A stretch of DNA of 55,404 nucleotides from Verrucomicrobiota bacterium (lineage in GTDB: Bacteria > Verrucomicrobiota > Kiritimatiellia > UBA8416 > JABMPJ01), in assembly GCA_018648805.1 (NCBI GenBank), contig JABGQM010000028.1, positions 1-55,404 of the forward strand. Reading direction: 5' to 3'. A model generated the notes under the pieces. The model ran no database searches, had not been told where the DNA came from, and saw nothing but the letters and a program-made list of their open reading frames with translations. Positions 50,412 to 55,404 of the stretch are shown one piece after another (position 1 is the stretch's first letter; every line of letters starts with the position of its first letter). Both the position numbers and the translations under genes were made by a program.

Positions 50412-51308
50412 TTAGAGTGTACCGTAGAGCGAGACCGAGGCCTGCGCGGTTTCGTCGCCGGAGCTGGCACTTACCGTGACCACGCGCGGGTTGTTCAGAT
50501 CGTCGAAGTTACCGGTCATGGTGATCGTCGAACTGTTGCCTGATGAATTCTGGGTCACGTACGGTGAGCCGCTGCCGCTGATACTCCAGTTGGCCACGCC
50601 TGCGCCTGTGGCCGTGAATGTGACCGACTGGCCGGGGGTCAGTGAGGCGGTGGTCGGCGAGATCGTGACCCCTTCCGGGTCATGAATGATGTGGGCCGTG
50701 ACGGTGCCGCGGTCGGAGGTGCAGGTCAGGATCTGGAGGTCTTCCTCGGCGCCCGGGTTGTGCAGGCTGGTGTAGGTGGTGTTGGGCCCCTGGCGAGCCG
50801 TAAGGCTGCCCCAGTCTTCGTTGGCCAGGCTCCAGCTATAGGTGTTGGCGCCGCTGGCGGCGAATGAGACCGACTCGAACTCCTTGACGTTGGCGTTGGG
50901 CGGATCGATCGTGACGGCGGTCTGCACGGTCTGGTGCGTGACGACAGCTTCGGCGATCTGGGCATAGCCGAGCGTATTGCTGCCGCTGGTATCGGTGCCG
51001 AGTGTCGAGGTAACGGTGATGACCTGGCGTGAGGTGTAGGTGTCGGCCCCGGGATCAAAGTTGCTGGTATAGATGACGCGGTCGCCCTTGCGTGCGGAGA
51101 GCGTGCCCCACGCTTCGTTATCCAGCGTCCAGTCGTATTCGAAGCCACCGCTGGCAATCAGCAGAATGGCATCATTGATAAGAATGACGGCGGCGGCGGG
51201 GGTGATGCGGACATTGTTCTCGGATGCGGATTCGGTTTCGCAGCCGACAAAACAGAGGCCCGTAGCCAGAGTGACGATGATGAGCAGTGCAATTGAGATA
51301 TATTTCAT
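50412..51308 (-). CDS. Lipoprotein with Ig-like repeats
   Basis: The 298-residue protein has a lipoprotein signal (hydrophobic stretch to LCFVGC, Cys about 24) and two closely similar repeats of about 90 residues, each with an aromatic core: YDWTLDNEAWGTLSARKG and YSWSLANEDWGSLTARQG. A third, more divergent block (NWSISGSGSP) follows near the C-terminus. This is the Ig-fold pattern of surface adhesins or matrix proteins. No other domain is visible. It would be anchored to the outer membrane. Divergent from the surA-like gene. Confidence 0.75.
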   Translation of the reverse strand: MKYISIALLIIVTLATGLCFVGCETESASENNVRITPAAAVILINDAILLIASGGFEYDWTLDNEAWGTLSARKGDRVIYTSNFDPGADTYTSRQVITVTSTLGTDTSGSNTLGYAQIAEAVVTHQTVQTAVTIDPPNANVKEFESVSFAASGANTYSWSLANEDWGSLTARQGPNTTYTSLHNPGAEEDLQILTCTSDRGTVTAHIIHDPEGVTISPTTASLTPGQSVTFTATGAGVANWSISGSGSPYVTQNSSGNSSTITMTGNFDDLNNPRVVTVSASSGDETAQASVSLYGTL

Positions 51309-51376
51309 AGCTCCGAAATGTTACCGGAAGCCAAATTGCATTGTCAACGGGCATCCGCGGTGATTTACTCTGGGGG

Positions 51377-51404
51377 TTCTGAGTTCTGAGTTCTGAATTC
51401 TGAG
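51377..51404. repeat. Single-arm heptad array (TTCTGAR)
   Basis: TTCTGAG, TTCTGAG, TTCTGAA and TTCTGAG run in tandem, 46 nt before the start of the surA-like gene, in the divergent promoter space with the lipoprotein gene. Confidence 0.85.
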
Positions 51405-51449
51405 TGCCGGACGTGTTCCGGTTCTCCGGAGTGAGTGAGTAGGTCTACA

Positions 51450-52454
51450 ATGCGGATGATGGCGAGACTATGGGTTGTGGCGGTGGCCGTTCTGACGGTG
51501 GCGCCCGTGGCACGGGCTGCGGAGGGGACCAACGAAACCGAGCGGATGCGCGTGGACGGCGTGGCCGCCTATGTGAACGAACATGTTATCACGCTCTCGG
51601 ATGTGATGGTCTTGATCGAGCCGGTCCGCCGCCAGCTTGTCGCGAAGTACAAGGGCACGGCCCTGCAGACACGCCTGCGTGAAGCCTTCGATACCACGCT
51701 TCAGACACTCGTGGACCGGTTCCTGGTGCTGGACGCCTACGAGGCGCAAGGCGGCCGTATCCCTGACTGGGTAATTGACCAGCGTGCGGACGAGATGATC
51801 AAAGAGCTGTTCAAAGGCGATCGCGCCGCGCTGATGCGCGCCTTGGCGCAGGAACAGATGACGTTTGATGAGTGGCGCGAAACCATTGAGCGCCAGCTGA
51901 TCGTGCAGTCGATGCGCAACGCCAATGTGGATCAATATGTGCAGATTACGCCTGGCCGGGTGCGTCGTTACTATGATGCCCATTCCGATGAGTTCCAGCA
52001 GCCGGCCCGCATGCATCTGCGCATGGTTGTGCTGTCGCCGGAGAAGGTCGCGGATCACACCCAGCGCAAGCAGCGCGCGGATGAGCTGGTGCGGCAGGCC
52101 CGTGAGGGGGCGGACTTCGGTGGCCTTGCCACGCAGTTTTCAGGGGGCTCACATGCGGAAGCGGGCGGCGACTGGGGGTGGATCGATCCGGCCCGCGAAT
52201 TGCGTTCCGAGTTGGCGCGCGTGGCCGAAGCCACCGAAACCGGACAGGTGAGCGAACCGGTCAAGATCGCGGAGAGTTTCTATATCATTAAGGTGGAAGG
52301 GCGTCGTGAAGCCGCAGCGGCCCCGTTTGACGATGTCTATACACAGATCGAGCGCAGCTTGCGCCACAAAGAGATCCAGTCGGCCTACAAGATTTGGCTG
52401 GCCCGGCTCAAGCGTGACGCCTTCGTGAAGATCATCTCTCCCGAGTCCCTGTGA
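51450..52454 (+). CDS. SurA-like periplasmic peptidyl-prolyl isomerase
   Basis: From the ATG at 51450 the 334-residue protein has a signal peptide (to about Ala 25), a SurA-type N-terminal region (VDGVAAYVNEHVITLSDV), a helical chaperone part, and one parvulin domain (about 175-290, MHLRMVVLSPEK through DFGGLATQFSGGSHAEAGGDWGW). It assists folding of outer-membrane proteins; E. coli SurA has two parvulin domains, this has one. It overlaps the rsmA/ksgA start by GTGA, an order seen also in E. coli (surA-ksgA region). Confidence 0.9.
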   Translation: MRMMARLWVVAVAVLTVAPVARAAEGTNETERMRVDGVAAYVNEHVITLSDVMVLIEPVRRQLVAKYKGTALQTRLREAFDTTLQTLVDRFLVLDAYEAQGGRIPDWVIDQRADEMIKELFKGDRAALMRALAQEQMTFDEWRETIERQLIVQSMRNANVDQYVQITPGRVRRYYDAHSDEFQQPARMHLRMVVLSPEKVADHTQRKQRADELVRQAREGADFGGLATQFSGGSHAEAGGDWGWIDPARELRSELARVAEATETGQVSEPVKIAESFYIIKVEGRREAAAAPFDDVYTQIERSLRHKEIQSAYKIWLARLKRDAFVKIISPESL

Positions 52455-53299
52455 ACTTGACCAGCCCCACCCAGGTGCGCGGTCTGCTGGACGAGCTGGG
52501 CATTCACCCCAGCCGTGCCCTGGGGCAGAATTTCCTGATCGATGCCAATGTGCTGCGTATCCTTGTTGACGCCGCGCAGCTTACGGGCGATGACCATGTG
52601 CTGGAGGTCGGTCCCGGGCTGGGCGTTCTGACTGAGGTATTGGCGGCGCGCGCCGGCCGGCTGGTTGCTGTCGAGAAGGACCGGCGGTTGGCGGCCTATC
52701 TCACTGAGCGTTACGCGGCCACCCCGGCAGTTGAAATCATCAGCGGTGACATGCTAAAGCAGCGTTTCGATGATTTGGGCGATGGACAGCTGCGCAAGCT
52801 GGTGGCCAACTTGCCGTATCGGCCGGGCACACGCATCCTGGTGGACGTGGTGCGCAGCGCGGTTCCGCCCGACCTGATGGTGTTGACCGTTCAGCGCGAG
52901 GTCGCTGACCGCCTGGTGGCCGCTGTGGGCAGCAGGGACTACGGCCTGTTAGGCGTATGGGTTGGCCGGTTGTACGATGCCGAGCTGGTGAAGGTGGTCA
53001 GTCCCACCTGTTTCTGGCCTGCACCGGCCGTGAACTCAGCGATCGTGCGGCTGGTGCGACATGATCGGCACACATTGGCTTCGCAAGACGAGGCGATGTT
53101 TTATGCCCTGACGCGGTATGCCTTCTCGATGCGGCGCAAGCAGTTGGCCACGGTGTTGCGTAAGGGCCCGGCCGGTCTGCAGATGGACGAGGCCCCTTCT
53201 CACGACTGGCTGAAGGCTGAGGGCCTGCCCGTGACGGCACGCCCCCAGGCCCTCGGGGTAGCGTGTTGGTGCCGCTTGGCATGCAAAATTCAATCTTGA
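52451..53299 (+). CDS. rsmA: 16S rRNA dimethyladenosine transferase
   Basis: The 282-residue SAM enzyme dimethylates the two adenines in the 3' stem-loop of 16S rRNA. It has ALGQNFLIDANVL, the SAM motif LEVGPGLGVLTE, VEKDRRL, and motif IV as NLPYRPGTRIL (usually NLPYxxxxPIL-type). It starts at GTG inside the stop of the surA-like gene. The C-terminal helical domain is present. The unusual Arg-Pro-Gly after NLPY is worth noting. Confidence 0.95.
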   Translation: MNLTSPTQVRGLLDELGIHPSRALGQNFLIDANVLRILVDAAQLTGDDHVLEVGPGLGVLTEVLAARAGRLVAVEKDRRLAAYLTERYAATPAVEIISGDMLKQRFDDLGDGQLRKLVANLPYRPGTRILVDVVRSAVPPDLMVLTVQREVADRLVAAVGSRDYGLLGVWVGRLYDAELVKVVSPTCFWPAPAVNSAIVRLVRHDRHTLASQDEAMFYALTRYAFSMRRKQLATVLRKGPAGLQMDEAPSHDWLKAEGLPVTARPQALGVACWCRLACKIQS

Positions 53300-53409
53300 C
53301 CTCCCTTCGTATCCGTGGGAGCCTGTATGCTGCTAATTGAGTCTACCGCTCCTCGGTGGGGGTTTCTGTTTTTTTGTTCGTCTGCATAGGGGCGAACGGT
53401 GAGGGTTTT

Positions 53410-54573
53410 ATGAAGAACTGTCCAGTCGCGCTTCTGTTAGGCGTGTTGGCACTAGCCGTCGCTCTGGTGGGATGTGCCACGCCTCGCGATTATGATATCG
53501 ACGTGGATGCGCTGCTTCTGCAGCTCGAGATGGAAGCCGGTATGATCCCTTCCGTCGCGCCCCTGGCACCTTCGACGCCCCCCGCCGCCGTCGCCGTACA
53601 GCCCTTGCCCCCTCCCGCCGCCGTCGCCGTACAGCCCGTGCCTCCTCCCGCCGCCGTCGCCGTACAGCCCTTGCCTCCCGCCGCGACGCCTCCCGTCGCC
53701 GTCGCCGTACAGCCCACCGTGCCCGCGCCGGCCGTGCCGCAGGGCGAACTCACGATTCAGCCTGACTGTCTGGTGCAGATCAGTGTGGCCGAAGATCCCG
53801 CCCTCAACGGCAGCTACCCGGTCAACGAGATTGGGGCCGTAAAACTCGGCTATGTCGGACCGGTGATTCTGTATAACAAGACCGAAGCCCTGGCCGCGGC
53901 CAAGATCAAGGATATCCTTACCAGTCGTCATTTCCGCAATGCCACGGTGCAGGTGCGTATCATCCGCGCCTCGTATGACAAGGTACGCATCGGCGGCGAA
54001 GTCGTCGACGGCGGCCAGCTCAAGATCGGGGCCGGCGATAGCATCAGTCTCAACGACGCCCTTCTGCGGGTGGGCGGCTTGAAGCCCACGGCCAAGGGCG
54101 CCAAGATCAAGATCGTACGCAACGGTCTGCGTTCGGCCGTGGCTGCCACGGCCGACGGTGAAGTCTACGCCCTGACCGATGCCAACGGCATGCCGACCAT
54201 GCCCGCGGTGGAGTTGCGTAACAATGACGTGGCGTTTGTGTTTATCCCCGTGGGCGACAGCAATACGCCCGTCGGCGGTGGCGGGAGCAGCTCGATTATC
54301 GTGCTGGGCCAGCTGCAGCAGCCGGGCATCTACCGGTTCAAGTCCGGTCAGCCCTGCAGCATGATGCATCTCATGTTCCGCGTGGCGGGTCAGATGAACC
54401 CCTACGCCAACAGGAAGAAGGTGACCATCATCCGCAAGAACGACAAAGGCTGGGATGAAGAGATCCGGGTCAATGTCGAGGCTCTCATGAAGGACGGCGA
54501 TCCCTCTGCGGATGTGCCGCTCCTGAATGGCGACCGGGTGGTGATTCCCAAACGCAGGATCAGCCTCTTCTAG
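53410..54573 (+). CDS. Wza-like polysaccharide export lipoprotein
   Basis: From the ATG at 53410 (GAGGG 4 nt upstream) the 387-residue protein has a lipoprotein signal (to LVGC, Cys22). A repeat linker (about 55-115) of an 11-residue unit such as PPAAVAVQPLP, three to four copies, is followed by a polysaccharide-export domain (from about 118, LTIQPDCLVQISV) and two SLBB-like blocks (RIGGEVVDGGQLKI and IVLGQLQQPGIYRF). It should form the outer-membrane exit pore for capsule or exopolysaccharide. Export partners are not in the window. The repeat linker DNA is also a tandem repeat of 33-nt units (53580-53712). Confidence 0.88.
   Translation: MKNCPVALLLGVLALAVALVGCATPRDYDIDVDALLLQLEMEAGMIPSVAPLAPSTPPAAVAVQPLPPPAAVAVQPVPPPAAVAVQPLPPAATPPVAVAVQPTVPAPAVPQGELTIQPDCLVQISVAEDPALNGSYPVNEIGAVKLGYVGPVILYNKTEALAAAKIKDILTSRHFRNATVQVRIIRASYDKVRIGGEVVDGGQLKIGAGDSISLNDALLRVGGLKPTAKGAKIKIVRNGLRSAVAATADGEVYALTDANGMPTMPAVELRNNDVAFVFIPVGDSNTPVGGGGSSSIIVLGQLQQPGIYRFKSGQPCSMMHLMFRVAGQMNPYANRKKVTIIRKNDKGWDEEIRVNVEALMKDGDPSADVPLLNGDRVVIPKRRISLF
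53575..53712. repeat. 33-nt tandem repeat in the export gene
   Basis: The segment CCGCCGCCGTCGCCGTACAG and its flanks recur three times at 33-nt spacing, with a fourth altered copy, encoding the Pro/Ala/Val linker. It is in frame and GC-rich, a likely site for slippage between strains. Confidence 0.85.
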
Positions 54574-54575
54574 GA

Positions 54576-54701
54576 CGTTCGAACAGCCGAACATTCGAAC
54601 ATTCGAACCCTCGAACTACGAAGTGGGAGCGCCGTCGATCTTGCCCAGGTGGAGCCGTCGGGCATTCTGTTCGTAGTTCGGTTGTTCGGCTGTTCGGCTG
54701 T
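54576..54701. repeat. Two-armed octad word array (CNNYCGAA family, copy 3)
   Basis: The left arm (54576-54623) has octads CGTTCGAA, CAGCCGAA, CATTCGAA, CATTCGAA and CCCTCGAA, and ends CTACGAAG; the right arm (54670-54700) has TTCGTAG, TTCGGTTG, TTCGGCTG and TTCGGCTG. It starts 2 nt after the export-gene stop. Third copy of the family. Confidence 0.92.
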
Positions 54702-54794
54702 TTGTCCTTCCTCACTGTTCGTGGGCGCATCTCACCTCTGCGGGGATCCCGACTGCCGATGCAGCTCGATTTACTGAAAACTGGAGCGTGGGGG

Positions 54795-54815
54795 GTGTCG
54801 GGTGTCGGGTGTCGG
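54795..54815. repeat. Three tandem GTGTCGG words
   Basis: GTGTCGG is repeated three times. No facing arm is visible. It lies in the 337-nt gap between the export gene and the transposase remnant; the rest of the gap (54702-54794 and 54816-54910) shows nothing that I can name. Confidence 0.7.
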
Positions 54816-54910
54816 CTCTTTCCGAGGTGCTCGACAGGGCAACAGGCCGGTTGTAGGCACAGCGGTAGCAGGAAGACGGCTTTTGTGGGTGAAGGTTCGC
54901 TCAGTCACGA

Positions 54911-55348
54911 TCATTCCTTCTTTCTGTCGTGCGGGAATAGCAGATGCCACCTCTCGTTCCAGTGCAAAGTCTGAAGGGCCAGGAACGCCTCGTCGCCGTC
55001 AAGGCTCCAGAACTGGCCGGTTCGTTTGAAGCGGCACTGGTACTGAGCGCAGGTAGATTCCATGGCGCCGGAGCCAAGCGGCTGGTCAAGCGCCTTGCCG
55101 TTTTTGTAGTCCATTCGATCTTTGTGGCGATCAAAGTATCCGATCTCGCCGTCGAGTCTTTCTTGCTGCTTGCTGGTCAGATTATCGAGACTATCGCGTA
55201 TCTCCTGAAGAGAGGTGATCACATCCAGCGCGCCGTCTTTACGACGTTTCAACCATGATATGCGCTCCTGAGCCCATTGCCGCGCCTCCGGGGTATCGTT
55301 TCCATACAGATCGTTTGCCACAGCCCATAGCCCAAGTTTCTCAAATGG
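54911..55348 (-). pseudogene. ISKra4-like transposase, C-terminal remnant
   Basis: The minus-strand frame encodes about 145 residues with the C-terminal ISKra4 transposase wording DYKNGKALDQPLGSGAMEST and FKRTGQFWSLDGDEAFLAL. Reading upstream, the frame reaches an in-frame TGA at 55351-55349, right at a palindrome (TCAAATG/CATTTGA at 55341-55356), and what lies beyond is not transposase-like. The N-terminal and catalytic parts are therefore missing or out of frame, and the copy is judged inactive. The window ends 56 nt further on, so a junction outside cannot be excluded. Confidence 0.7.
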
Positions 55349-55356
55349 TCATTTGA
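55341..55356. repeat. 16-nt palindrome at the transposase remnant boundary
   Basis: TCAAATG and CATTTGA are perfect complements separated by GT. It coincides with the point where transposase similarity stops and could mark a rearrangement junction. Confidence 0.5.
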
Positions 55357-55404
55357 AAACGGCTAAATCGCGGTTATTTTCGCAGTTTTCGGCGCATCGG
55401 TTTT

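Overview
This 55.4 kb window is a GC-rich bacterial chromosome segment from a diderm (outer-membrane) organism. It carries LpxD for lipid A, BamA, a Skp/OmpH chaperone, a SurA-like isomerase, a TolQ/TolR pair, a Wza-like export lipoprotein and a secretin-like protein. The predicted proteins, a class-I-type HMG-CoA reductase inside a mevalonate operon, and many intergenic 'word array' repeats point to the PVC group, most likely Kiritimatiellota/Verrucomicrobiota. That placement is inference; there is no rRNA in the window. Both ends carry transposase pieces: an IS30-type gene runs off the left edge, and an ISKra4-like C-terminal remnant lies at the right edge.

Layout. 1-8312: IS30 fragment, AhpD-like peroxidase, two zinc-ribbon proteins, a secreted protein, argH, then tolQ/exbB-exbD-TPR with overlapping ORFs. 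8313-8811: non-coding stretch with a candidate minus-strand small RNA, a three-way-junction repeat and a heptad array. 8812-12552: hisF and hisH on the minus strand, then a GT-C membrane glycosyltransferase. 12577-18747: a compact minus-strand mevalonate operon, HMG-CoA reductase to type 2 IPP isomerase to HMG-CoA synthase to mevalonate kinase to phosphomevalonate-kinase-type GHMP kinase to diphosphomevalonate decarboxylase, with every junction overlapping. 18838-24689: ankyrin lipoprotein, MltC-type transglycosylase with an added LysM domain, alpha/beta hydrolase, secretin-like protein and TfoX-N protein. 24775-32256: recQ, AsmA-like protein, miaB, small membrane protein, TPR protein and HAD phosphatase. 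32411-43866: a housekeeping run of ispE, tRNA-Gln, prs, rplY, pth, rpsF, ssb, rpsR, rplI, dnaB, bamA, skp, lpxD and galE. 44004-54573: pncC, recA, a short alaS, zinc-ribbon protein, a second GT-C protein, an rRNA/tRNA methyltransferase, an Ig-like lipoprotein, a surA-like gene, rsmA/ksgA and the Wza-like gene.

Three things stand out. First, the intergenic spaces hold at least a dozen arrays of short near-identical 'words' (7-12 nt). Many are built as two facing arms, so the transcript could fold into a long imperfect hairpin. Different arrays use different words but share this design, and most sit at gene 3' ends or between divergent genes. Some enter coding sequence: the HisH tail, the end of the ankyrin gene, the end of mvaD and one start codon. 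Second, the organism encodes a near-complete mevalonate pathway and also IspE of the non-mevalonate (MEP) pathway, both in this window. Third, the ispE reading frame ends 44 nt inside the tRNA-Gln gene, so one transcript cannot yield both the intact tRNA and an ispE message with its stop codon.

Gene starts were chosen by Shine-Dalgarno sequence, signal peptide position and overlap with upstream stops. Function calls rest on motif recognition by eye; no database search was run.
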